The notes beneath the pieces are model-generated. The model saw nothing but the letters and a program-made list of their open reading frames with translations, had not been told where the DNA came from and searched no databases. Both the position numbers and the translations under genes were made by a program. Positions 1 to 6,461 of a stretch of DNA of 7,197 bases are shown piece after piece (positions within the stretch are counted from its first letter, which is position 1; each line of letters opens with the position of its first letter). Source of the DNA: Bacilli bacterium (GTDB lineage: Bacteria > Bacillota_I > Bacilli_A > Izemoplasmatales > Hujiaoplasmataceae); NCBI GenBank assembly GCA_018400565.1, contig JAGYMP010000026.1, positions 1 to 7,197 of the forward strand, in the 5' to 3' direction.

Positions 1-1167
1 GGTTTTCCGATTGCGCCCACGGTTGCACATCACTGGAACAATGCCGCAACCATCTACAAGGAACGCCTGGACAAACCGTACCACAACCATTGGTTTACAA
101 CTTTCTCAAACGACGGTCACAGTCCCAAGGAAGGCTCGTTATGGACGTTGAAGGACCATGCAAAAACACTTCGGGAAATCGCTGAAACCAACGGACATTC
201 ATTTTATGAAGGAAAGCTGGCCAAAAAAATCGTACGCTTCAGCAATGAAAACGGCGGTTATTTCTCACTTGATGATTTCAAACAATTCCGTCCGCAATGG
301 GTTGATCCCGTCGGTATTGATTATCACGGCCATAAGGTATTCGAACTCCCGCCCAACTGCCAGGGCGGTGTCACGTCCATGGCTTTGAATATGATCAACC
401 ATCTGAACACCAACGATCAATCACTGTCCGATAGAACCCATCAACACATCGAAGCCATGAAAATCGCATTTGCGGATGCCACCATGCATTTTGCGGATCC
501 TGATTACATGAACATTTCACTCAATGAGTTATTGAATGATGAATACGGACGTGTGCGCGCACAGGAGATTACCGACAAAGCGCGTGTTTACAGTGCCAAG
601 AAACCACAAAAAAGCGGAACGGTCTTTTTGACGACAGCGGATAAGGACGGCAACATGGTCTCCTTCATTCAAAGCAATTACATGGGTTTCGGTTCCGGGC
701 TCGTCATTCCGGAGACGGGTATTGCCTTAAACAACCGCGGTATGAATTTTTCGACGGATCCCAAACACATCAACTGTATCGAACCGCATAAACGGCCTTA
801 TCACACCATCATGCCCGGGTTTTTATACAAAGATGGCATCCCGCTCGGACCGTTTGGGGTCATGGGCGGATTTATGCAGCCGCAAGGTCATCTTCAGGTA
901 TTAAGCCAACTCATCGACCAACACATGAATCCCCAGCAGGCCTTGGATGCACCGCGGTGGTATTGGAAGGAAAAGAAAACAGTTAATGTGGAAAACGATT
1001 TTTCCGACATCCTGTTCAAAGCTTTGAAACAAAAAGGGCATAACATGCATAAAACGAACCGAACCGCATTGTTCGGCCGCGGACAGATCATCTTGAGGAA
1101 CCCGGAAACGGGCATCTATGCCGGCGGCACAGACAAACGTGCGGACGGTGCCGTACTTGTTCCTTGA
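1..1167 (+). CDS. Gamma-glutamyltransferase family protein, C-terminal part (5' end outside window)
   Basis: The frame is open from base 1, so the start lies upstream; a TTG at 148 is internal, because conserved-looking sequence (GFPIAPTVAHHWNNA) precedes it. Gamma-glutamyltransferases are Ntn hydrolases that cut themselves before a catalytic Thr and then hydrolyse or transfer gamma-glutamyl groups of glutathione and related peptides. The Thr motif is visible as KSGTVFLTTADKDGN, with the nucleophile Thr at 619-621. It is followed by SNYMGFGSGLVIPETGIALNNRG, broken here as SNYMGFGSG and IALNNRG, and by the late motifs VMGGFMQPQGH and ALDAPRW. The form of these motifs matches the YwrD-like branch rather than the classical periplasmic enzyme. 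Both future large-subunit C-terminus and the whole small subunit are in the window. Whether the protein is exported cannot be judged, as the N-terminus is missing. It ends in TGA. No terminator hairpin is evident before the next gene, so read-through into the kinase is possible. Confidence 0.9.
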   Translation, partial: GFPIAPTVAHHWNNAATIYKERLDKPYHNHWFTTFSNDGHSPKEGSLWTLKDHAKTLREIAETNGHSFYEGKLAKKIVRFSNENGGYFSLDDFKQFRPQWVDPVGIDYHGHKVFELPPNCQGGVTSMALNMINHLNTNDQSLSDRTHQHIEAMKIAFADATMHFADPDYMNISLNELLNDEYGRVRAQEITDKARVYSAKKPQKSGTVFLTTADKDGNMVSFIQSNYMGFGSGLVIPETGIALNNRGMNFSTDPKHINCIEPHKRPYHTIMPGFLYKDGIPLGPFGVMGGFMQPQGHLQVLSQLIDQHMNPQQALDAPRWYWKEKKTVNVENDFSDILFKALKQKGHNMHKTNRTALFGRGQIILRNPETGIYAGGTDKRADGAVLVP

Positions 1168-1196
1168 ACCTTTTTCTTTTAATCGCAACCATGTTT

Positions 1197-1205
1197 TGTT
1201 ATAAT
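1197..1205 (+). promoter_or_regulatory. Extended -10 promoter of the PfkB kinase gene
   Basis: TGTTATAAT is a perfect TATAAT box (1200-1205) with the TG of an extended -10 element (1197-1198). There is no good -35; the best position holds TTTTAA-like sequence (about 1177-1182), which fits the weak need for a -35 when an extended -10 is present. The predicted transcript start is near 1212, about 38 bases before the chosen ATG. Confidence 0.7.
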
Positions 1206-1206
1206 A

Positions 1207-1224
1207 GTGATGTTTGACAATCAC
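1207..1224. promoter_or_regulatory. Possible operator: GTGAT-N8-ATCAC inverted repeat
   Basis: A perfect 5-base inverted repeat, GTGAT and ATCAC separated by 8 bases, begins 1 base after the -10 box and covers the predicted transcript start of the kinase gene. This position would let a dimeric repressor block initiation. The arms are short, so chance occurrence is possible, and no regulator gene is next to it. Confidence 0.3.
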
Positions 1225-1249
1225 CACACAGAGAGGATTATCGATTGAT

Positions 1250-2365
1250 ATGGAATTATCAAAAAAACAACAACTCGTTCAAAAATTGAATAAAAAGCAT
1301 CCGGATGAACTAAAAATGGTTCTCGGGTTCGACGGCTTCATCGATGAAATCATCCACGTCGTCGACAAACGCCGTGATTTTGAACATTTCACGCGAATCG
1401 ACACCATCGCTGATTTTGCCGAACGCATCAAAAGGGCGAGCGGTCTTTCAACGAACATCGAATTGTATCCGGCACACAAAAAAATGGGCGGCAACGGTCC
1501 GATCATGTGCAATGCGCTTTCGCAGCACAATGCAGACATCACATACATCGGCGCATTGGGCGATCCTTCAATCGATGACATTTTCAAGACGATGCCCGTC
1601 AACGTCGATCTTATCTCACTTGCCAATTTCGGACATACGGATGCCCTTGAATTCGATGACGGCAAGCTTCTCTTCGGGAAAATGGCCTCATTGAACGATG
1701 TGACTTATGAACGCATGGTTGAACGCATCCCCGAAGACAAACTGGTCTCCTTTTTGGATTACACCGATCTTTTTGCGACCGTGAATTGGTCGATGCTCCC
1801 CAACCTCACCGACATATGGGACAAAATTGCCGAAAACATCCTACCGAAACTGGACACGCCTGAAAAGAAACCGATCTTCTTTGTCGATCTGGCCGATCCG
1901 GAAAAGCGTGAAGACAAGGAAATCAGAAGCGCGCTCAAATCCCTTAAAAACTTTAAAGATGCTTTCACATTTGTGCTTGGCCTCAATAAGAAAGAAGCCT
2001 TCGACATTCATACGTTGATTTTCGGCGACACCACCGACAAAACTTTGGCATCGGTCGCAAAGGAACTCGCTGAATTTATCGAGACCGATGCGCTTGTGAT
2101 CCATCCCGTCGACCGTTCGGGTGTCTACTACAAAGGTGCATACTATGAAGAAAACGGCCCTTACGTGAAAAAACCGAAACTGACAACGGGTGCCGGCGAT
2201 AACTTCAATGCCGGATTCGTGTTGGGTCTTCTTCTGGATTTAAGTCCCGATGAAGCTTTGCTTGTGGGCATGGGCACAAGCGGTTACTACGTCCGTCACG
2301 CAAAAAGTCCGACGTTCGCCGAATTGATTGCATTCATCGATGCCTGGGATAACAATGAAATCTAA
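1250..2365 (+). CDS. PfkB/ribokinase-family carbohydrate kinase, substrate unknown
   Basis: A 371-residue cytosolic protein of the PfkB (ribokinase) family, which phosphorylates sugars or nucleosides with ATP. The second PfkB signature is clear near the C-terminus, TTGAGDNFNAGF, with the likely catalytic base Asp317 (2198-2200) after the anion-hole GAG. The N-terminal part has GFDGFIDEI (residues 26-34), the usual substrate-binding Asp region, and KKMGGNGPIMCNAL (77-90) in the place of the more common GGxxxN motif. The length is somewhat above the usual 300-340 residues of ribokinases. I chose ATG 1250, with the purine-rich ribosome site GAGAGGA at 1231-1237 and a rather long spacing of 12 bases. 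The in-frame TTG at 1214 would lie almost on the predicted transcript start. The gene has its own promoter and terminator, so it is probably transcribed alone. The family is secure from the sequence; the substrate is not, and a fructokinase or nucleoside-kinase role would be guesswork. Confidence 0.88.
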   Translation: MELSKKQQLVQKLNKKHPDELKMVLGFDGFIDEIIHVVDKRRDFEHFTRIDTIADFAERIKRASGLSTNIELYPAHKKMGGNGPIMCNALSQHNADITYIGALGDPSIDDIFKTMPVNVDLISLANFGHTDALEFDDGKLLFGKMASLNDVTYERMVERIPEDKLVSFLDYTDLFATVNWSMLPNLTDIWDKIAENILPKLDTPEKKPIFFVDLADPEKREDKEIRSALKSLKNFKDAFTFVLGLNKKEAFDIHTLIFGDTTDKTLASVAKELAEFIETDALVIHPVDRSGVYYKGAYYEENGPYVKKPKLTTGAGDNFNAGFVLGLLLDLSPDEALLVGMGTSGYYVRHAKSPTFAELIAFIDAWDNNEI

Positions 2366-2371
2366 AACAAA

Positions 2372-2396
2372 GCCGGACAGACGTCCGGCCTTTTTT
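2372..2396 (+). terminator. Rho-independent terminator after the kinase gene, probably bidirectional
   Basis: A perfect 7-bp GC-rich stem GCCGGAC / GTCCGGC (2372-2378 and 2383-2389) with a 4-base loop is followed by a C and six T on the + strand. Read from the other strand, the same hairpin is followed by TTTGTTTTA, so it can also end transcription of the convergent membrane-protein gene. Confidence 0.9.
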
Positions 2397-2422
2397 AACA
2401 TTCATCATAAAATGATTGTTTC

Positions 2423-3151
2423 TTATTCGCTGATTTTATCTTCATCCTGAGTGATTTTTTCCTGCATGAACACACGCCGTATATTTCTTATTTTCCCGTA
2501 GGCGACGACCAAATCCCCTTTCTTAACGACATCATCACCGCCGACTTGCGCTTTGACGTCCTTCCCCCGCTGGATTGCCAAAATCTGAATCCCGAATTCG
2601 TTTTTTATCGGACTTTGATTCAACGTTTTCCCTTCAAGGATCTCAGGCACATATTTGACGGAAATCTCGGCGATTGAATTTTCCTTGTAGTGATCGAGTA
2701 CTTCGATGACATTGATGTTTTTGCCGTAAAGGAATTTGACGGCAATCGCTTTTGCGATTCGCTGCATCAATTGATCGATGGCTTTTATTTTGCTGATGAG
2801 AACAAGAAGGATGAAAAAGGCTCCGACAACACCGAGGAATTTCCATATGTCTGCGGACTCGGCCTGGCCGAGGGTCAGAATAACATTGACCAACACGGAA
2901 ATAACGGCAATATTGAGCAAGAATCCAAATAACATCGTGAACGATGCGAGTCTCCGTCTTAACCGATGGTTCGTGATAAGTTCGGCTTCGTCGGTCGTGT
3001 ATCCCGAATTCGTGAACATCGATATTACCTGAAAACGTGCTTTGCTTTTTGTCAGGCCACTGAGGCGAAACAAAATCGTGAACAGGGCAATGAATAAATA
3101 ATAAATAAATGTGATGATGATGCCAATCAATATCATGCGGTTGATATCCAT
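2423..3151 (-). CDS. Membrane protein with C-terminal TrkA-C (RCK_C) domain
   Basis: A 242-residue protein with three predicted membrane helices, about residues 6-29, 71-94 and 102-121, and a soluble C-terminal half. The region about 156-230 (start SIAEISVKYVPEILEGKTL, then GIQILAIQRGKD and VVKKGDLVVAYGK) has the pattern of a TrkA-C/RCK_C regulatory domain. Such domains bind ligands, in several Gram-positive transporters cyclic di-AMP, and control K+ or other ion transport. No TrkH/KtrB-type pore or Rossmann RCK_N domain is visible, so this is not a usual potassium channel subunit. A conserved-looking loop, FTNSGYTTDEAELIT, lies between helices 1 and 2. I chose ATG 3151-3149 because a GGAGGG ribosome site sits 10 bases before it; a further in-frame ATG upstream (3184) would add 11 polar residues and lacks such a site. 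A good promoter precedes it. The domain call is by eye; the role in ion or cyclic di-AMP sensing is inference. Confidence 0.8.
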   Translation of the reverse strand: MDINRMILIGIIITFIYYLFIALFTILFRLSGLTKSKARFQVISMFTNSGYTTDEAELITNHRLRRRLASFTMLFGFLLNIAVISVLVNVILTLGQAESADIWKFLGVVGAFFILLVLISKIKAIDQLMQRIAKAIAVKFLYGKNINVIEVLDHYKENSIAEISVKYVPEILEGKTLNQSPIKNEFGIQILAIQRGKDVKAQVGGDDVVKKGDLVVAYGKIRNIRRVFMQEKITQDEDKISE

Positions 3152-3161
3152 AATAATCGTT

Positions 3162-3167
3162 CCCTCC
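3162..3167 (-). promoter_or_regulatory. Ribosome binding site deciding the start of the TrkA-C membrane protein
   Basis: GGAGGG on the - strand, 10 bases upstream of ATG 3151-3149. It lies inside the coding frame of the alternative upstream ATG at 3184 and therefore favours the shorter protein. Confidence 0.75.
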
Positions 3168-3188
3168 GAGTGATTGCCCTTCACTTCA

Positions 3189-3216
3189 ATTATACATCAT
3201 CAGGACAAAATGACAA
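3189..3216 (-). promoter_or_regulatory. Sigma-70/SigA-type promoter of the TrkA-C membrane protein gene
   Basis: On the - strand TTGTCA (3211-3216) and a perfect TATAAT (3189-3194) are separated by 16 bases. There is one mismatch to the -35 consensus. The predicted transcript start is near 3182, giving a leader of about 30 bases that holds the GGAGGG ribosome site. Confidence 0.7.
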
Positions 3217-3284
3217 AACCTGAAACACATTCTTATGCTGCTTTTTCCAATTAAACCCAATAAAATAATGTCTTAAATCGTATA

Positions 3285-3290
3285 TATAAT
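3285..3290 (+). promoter_or_regulatory. Probable -10 box of the protease/lipoprotein unit
   Basis: A perfect TATAAT, within the longer run TATATATAAT, lies 22 bases before the protease ATG. No recognisable TTGACA-like -35 sits 16-18 bases upstream; that position holds AAAATA-type sequence. The predicted transcript start near 3297 would leave a leader of only about 16 bases, just enough for the purine-rich AAGGGGAAGGTGA ribosome site. Confidence 0.5.
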
Positions 3291-3312
3291 GACAAGGGGA
3301 AGGTGAACGAAT

Positions 3313-5400
3313 ATGAAAAAATGGCTGTTGATCATCATCTTGGCTGCATTCATGCCACTGATTCATATCCACTCATCCACAACATCCCAAGAAGAGATGG
3401 CACCGCTGTCTCCGACCGGGTGGAACACATCGTCGGATTACACCGGTGACCAATACAACCTTGATGCCATCAACGCTAATGACGCATGGACCGTTGAAAC
3501 GGGATCGACCGATGTTACCATTGCCGTCATTGACACCGGCATTGACACCGATCATGAAGATTTTTCCAACCGCATCCTTTCATCATCATACAATGCACAC
3601 ACACAGGAAACCGGCATCAGTGTGGTTGAGGATGACAACGGGCACGGCACATTCGTGGCCGGCATCATCGCAGCAACCCGCAACAACGCCATCGGCATTG
3701 ACGGACTCACCGACAACATCGGTCTGATGGTCATCAAGGCAAACCAACCCGGTGAGGAATCGTTCCCGAGTTCATATGTTGCGGACGGGATTTATCATGC
3801 AATCGATCACGGTGCCGATGTGATCAACCTTTCGCTTGGCAGTGAAAGCATGGATTCCGGGATCAGTGATGCCGTTGACCATGCGTTTGACAACGGTGTG
3901 TTTGTCGTTGCATCGGCCGGCAATGACGGCGTTGACAGTGTTTTTTACCCCGCCGGGTATGAAACAGTCATTTCCGTGGGTTCTGTCAATGAAGCCCTTG
4001 AAAGAAGCACCTTCTCAAATTATGGGTTGACACTCGATCTCGTCGCACCGGGTACGGATATCGTGACGACCTCCCCTGATGACACCTATTCATTGGTCAG
4101 CGGGACGTCCTTTTCCGCTCCCCACGTGAGTGCGGCGCTGGCTTTGCTGTTGAGTCACGATTCCACCGTGTCTTATGAGGAAGCCATTCATCGCCTCGAG
4201 AACAGCGCGATCGATCTCGGCGATGAGGGTGAAGACATTTATTATGGCCACGGCTTGTTGGATATGCATGCGCTTCTCACGGAAGACATGGTGAAAATAG
4301 CGTTGATCTCCGATACATCCACCACCTATGATCCGATATGGATTTCGTCCGGTACGACGCTTTCATCATTGCCTTCTCCCTCAAAGGAGGGCCACACATT
4401 TTCGGGTTGGTATCTGGACACTGCCGGACAAACCGCTTGGGACAGCGACTTCGTGTTCACAGAGGATACGACACTTTATGCACATTTTTCAATCAACACA
4501 TACACTGTGACATTTATGCTGGACGGCGAAGTCTATGCGACCAGAACCGTCGACTATGATCAGACGTTGGATACGTTGCCGACGGTTTCCATCGATGGCT
4601 ACGATTTTTCGGGATGGTTCCTGAGTGACACATTTGAAAATCTGTTTGATAACTCAACGATTACGGAAAACTTGACATTATACGGAAAAACCACGTTGAT
4701 CACCCACACGGTGACCTTCCTTTCCTATGATGACAGCCTCCATGAAACAATCACAATTCCCGACGGGGATTCGATTGACGATTTGCCTTCAGGACCCGCA
4801 CGTCCGGACGACGGTTTGTATACATACAGCTTCTCACATTGGGATCATGGCCTTTCAGACATCACCCAAGATATAACCGTCAATCCCGTTTACGAAAAAA
4901 CATTTATCGCTGACAACGCTGTTTTGTCACCGGGCACCGATACACTTGAAACAGGTGACACCTGGTCGGATGCGGGTGTGACACTGAATCATGATGCTCT
5001 GAGTGTCGAAGAAACGGGCGGTGTCGATACAAGCACACCCGGAACATATGAAGTTGTGTACACCATTGTCCATGACGGGCAGGCTGTCCATCAGATCACA
5101 CGGATCGTCTCGGTCATCGACCCCAGACCCACGATTGACATCATCCTCTTTGCCGGTGTTTCGACCATCGTCCTCGGCTCAGATTACGACGATCCGGGTG
5201 CGCAAAGCAACCTCGGAACGATTGAGACATCGGGAACTGTCGATGTCAACACACCGGGACAATACATCCTCACTTATACGGTTACCCATGAAGGAGTCGA
5301 AGCTCAAAAGCTTCGTTATGTGTACGTGTTGGGGAACGGGTTCGATCCCGAATCGGTTGAACTGTGGTATGGTCGAAAGGATGATGACGATGAAATCTAA
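3313..5400 (+). CDS. Secreted subtilisin-like serine protease with InlB repeats and Ig-like modules
   Basis: A 695-residue exported endopeptidase of the S8 (subtilase) family. A signal peptide covers about residues 1-22 (two Lys, then a long hydrophobic run). The catalytic domain spans about 47-325: Asp74 in AVIDTGID, His111 in DNGHGTFVAGI, oxyanion Asn204 in ASAGND and Ser266 in SGTSFSAPHVSAA, so the triad is complete. Three InlB/Listeria-Bacteroides-type repeats follow, about 344-392, 396-460 and 464-528, two with the core FSGW. Two Ig-like modules of the DUF5011 kind lie at about 531-603 (VDTSTPGTYEVVYT) and 604-674 (VDVNTPGQYILTYT). There is no LPXTG motif or C-terminal membrane anchor; the tail is GRKDDDDEI. 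Only some 25 residues separate the signal peptide from the catalytic domain, so the usual I9 propeptide is missing. The start is ATG 3313, 7 bases after an AAGGTGA-type site. Its last 11 bases overlap the lipoprotein gene. The substrate is unknown. Confidence 0.92.
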   Translation: MKKWLLIIILAAFMPLIHIHSSTTSQEEMAPLSPTGWNTSSDYTGDQYNLDAINANDAWTVETGSTDVTIAVIDTGIDTDHEDFSNRILSSSYNAHTQETGISVVEDDNGHGTFVAGIIAATRNNAIGIDGLTDNIGLMVIKANQPGEESFPSSYVADGIYHAIDHGADVINLSLGSESMDSGISDAVDHAFDNGVFVVASAGNDGVDSVFYPAGYETVISVGSVNEALERSTFSNYGLTLDLVAPGTDIVTTSPDDTYSLVSGTSFSAPHVSAALALLLSHDSTVSYEEAIHRLENSAIDLGDEGEDIYYGHGLLDMHALLTEDMVKIALISDTSTTYDPIWISSGTTLSSLPSPSKEGHTFSGWYLDTAGQTAWDSDFVFTEDTTLYAHFSINTYTVTFMLDGEVYATRTVDYDQTLDTLPTVSIDGYDFSGWFLSDTFENLFDNSTITENLTLYGKTTLITHTVTFLSYDDSLHETITIPDGDSIDDLPSGPARPDDGLYTYSFSHWDHGLSDITQDITVNPVYEKTFIADNAVLSPGTDTLETGDTWSDAGVTLNHDALSVEETGGVDTSTPGTYEVVYTIVHDGQAVHQITRIVSVIDPRPTIDIILFAGVSTIVLGSDYDDPGAQSNLGTIETSGTVDVNTPGQYILTYTVTHEGVEAQKLRYVYVLGNGFDPESVELWYGRKDDDDEI
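5375..5380 (+). promoter_or_regulatory. Ribosome binding site of the lipoprotein, inside the protease gene
   Basis: GAAAGG ends 9 bases before ATG 5390. Two other ATG codons in the same frame, at 5381 and 5384, directly abut this site and are too close to use. The site therefore selects ATG 5390, whose product begins with a proper signal peptide (MKSKGLLLILL). Confidence 0.6.
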
Positions 5401-5923
5401 AGGATTGCTTCTTATCTTGTTAATGGTCATGACTTTCGTTTTTTCGGCATGCGGCGAAAACACGGACATTGAATTCCATCTCAACGAAAGTGTTGACACC
5501 ATACCCTTGGACGTGACATACGACGATCCGGGTGTAACCGCGAAAATCAACGGTTTCATTTATCAAACCGAAGTCACCGAGAACACCGTCGACACCTCGG
5601 AACCGGGCATCTATCATATCACCTACACGCTTAATCATCTCGATCGGACCCTCACACTCACACGAATTGTGACGGTCATCGATGACACACCTCCCACAAT
5701 CACCCTCAATCCGGGCATAGACACACTATTGACCGGGGAGACATGGGCGGATGAATCCGTCGAGGTGACGGACAACAGTGATGGTGCCATCGACATCGAA
5801 ACCATCGGTTCAGTCGACACATCAACGCCCGGCACATATGAAATCACCTATGTGGCGACCGATGACTACGGTAATCAAAATCAGGCGACACGCATCGTCA
5901 CCGTGCTTGATGAAAGCCAATAG
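5390..5923 (+). CDS. Small lipoprotein made of two Ig-like (DUF5011-type) modules
   Basis: A 177-residue predicted surface lipoprotein. The signal peptide MKSKGLLLILLMVMTFVFSA ends in a lipobox-like FSAC, with Cys21 as the lipidated residue; Phe at the -3 position is less usual than Leu. The mature protein is only two Ig-like modules, about residues 25-96 (TYDDPGV, then TVDTSEPGIYHITYTL) and 97-173 (LNPGIDTLLTGETWADE, then SVDTSTPGTYEITYVA). It has no enzyme domain and no LPXTG. The same frame is open far upstream inside the protease gene, but that extension has no signal peptide and is only the out-of-frame shadow of the protease. The start ATG 5390 lies 11 bases before the protease stop codon, which points to co-transcription and translational coupling. 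Its modules are clearly related to those of the protease. A role as binding partner, membrane tether or modulator of the protease is inference. Confidence 0.88.
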   Translation: MKSKGLLLILLMVMTFVFSACGENTDIEFHLNESVDTIPLDVTYDDPGVTAKINGFIYQTEVTENTVDTSEPGIYHITYTLNHLDRTLTLTRIVTVIDDTPPTITLNPGIDTLLTGETWADESVEVTDNSDGAIDIETIGSVDTSTPGTYEITYVATDDYGNQNQATRIVTVLDESQ

Positions 5924-5958
5924 AACACGATGACTTTTATATGATTCTCTTATACTAT

Positions 5959-6012
5959 AAAAAAAACTGCGAAAGCCATGCAATCAATAAGCATGTCTTC
6001 GCAGTTTTTTTT
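5959..6012. terminator. Bidirectional rho-independent terminator between convergent transcription units
   Basis: The stem ACTGCGAA / TTCGCAGT (5966-5973 and 5998-6005) is extended by a run of eight A (5959-5966) facing eight T (6005-6012). An inner CATGC / GCATG pair (5977-5981 and 5991-5995) closes a 9-base loop. The flanking A and T runs give a U-tract on either strand, so it should end both the protease/lipoprotein unit and the - strand unit that finishes at 6018. Confidence 0.9.
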
Positions 6013-6017
6013 ATGTT

Positions 6018-6428
6018 TTATTTCAACAACTTATAAAGCTCTTTCGTCTTCTTTTTATTCATGGTCACGCGGATGGTTGCATCGCCTGATGCCGTGGAAA
6101 CAAAAATCATCGGCCATACGATATGTCGTTTATAAATACTGGTATGTACGTCGTCTACCATCCCGAAATTATACAGCTCAAAACCCTTGTGGGTGTTTTT
6201 TAAAAACCAAACCTCATTGTTATACACGGACAAAACCCTGAGTTTCGAGTTGCCGTAAAACAGATTGCGTGCGATGGGGTGATATCCCTGTGCTTCTGAA
6301 TCATGATATCCGGCAACCCATAACCCCCGGTCATCAACAAGAGTGTGTCGTTTCAAAAAAGCTTCCATGTCTTTGTAATCCGAGCGGTTCCTCTCCAACG
6401 TTTTGTCTTTTTCTTTCAGTTTTTGCAT
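6018..6428 (-). CDS. Hypothetical protein, 136 residues, possibly PH-like fold
   Basis: I do not recognise this protein. It has no signal peptide or membrane helix, so it is probably cytosolic. A charged, probably helical N-terminus (residues 1-28, rich in Lys, Glu and Asp) is followed by strand-rich sequence with many aromatic residues (LRVLSVYNNEVWFL, GFELYNFGMVDDV, IVWPMIFVSTAS) and a final basic helix (KKKTKELYKLL). The order of strands followed by one C-terminal helix resembles small bacterial PH-like domains, but this is a weak shape argument only. The start is firm: a canonical AAAGGAGGG ribosome site (6434-6442) is 5 bases from ATG 6428. It lies 33 bases downstream of the GNAT gene on the same strand, and no promoter is evident in that gap, so the two probably share a transcript. 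The gene ends just before the bidirectional terminator. Confidence 0.75.
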   Translation of the reverse strand: MQKLKEKDKTLERNRSDYKDMEAFLKRHTLVDDRGLWVAGYHDSEAQGYHPIARNLFYGNSKLRVLSVYNNEVWFLKNTHKGFELYNFGMVDDVHTSIYKRHIVWPMIFVSTASGDATIRVTMNKKKTKELYKLLK

Positions 6429-6433
6429 GCTGA

Positions 6434-6442
6434 CCCTCCTTT
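6434..6442 (-). promoter_or_regulatory. Strong ribosome binding site of the 136-residue hypothetical protein
   Basis: AAAGGAGGG on the - strand is a near-perfect match to the anti-Shine-Dalgarno sequence, the strongest such site in the window, 5 bases before the ATG. It argues that this otherwise unknown small gene is really translated, and well. Confidence 0.85.
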
Positions 6443-6461
6443 CATTTTTAACCCAAAATAA

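Noticed and set aside
894..1227. Reading frames on the - strand opposite the gamma-glutamyltransferase gene
   Set aside because: They mirror a strongly conserved coding region, have no ribosome site and no recognisable protein motif.
1214..1249. In-frame TTG 1214 as start of the kinase
   Set aside because: It lies at about the predicted transcript start and has no ribosome site, while ATG 1250 is preceded by GAGAGGA.
2355..2450. ATGAAATCTAAA at the end of the kinase gene, identical to the start of the lipoprotein gene, as a possible small gene start
   Set aside because: The frame gives only about 31 residues and runs straight through the terminator hairpin. The identity arises from both upstream genes ending in Glu-Ile-stop.
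5003..5389. Long upstream extension of the lipoprotein reading frame inside the protease gene
   Set aside because: It overlaps the well-supported protease Ig-like modules in another frame, has a basic, unstructured-looking composition, and would bury the lipoprotein signal peptide.
5381..5400. DDDDE tail of the protease as a protease-processing (enterokinase-like) signal
   Set aside because: The enterokinase site needs Lys after the Asp run; here Lys comes before it, and the overlap with the next gene's start explains the residues.
5951..5966. TATACT as a -10 box for a small RNA ending at the 5959-6012 hairpin
   Set aside because: No -35 is visible and the transcript would start inside the terminator's own A-run.
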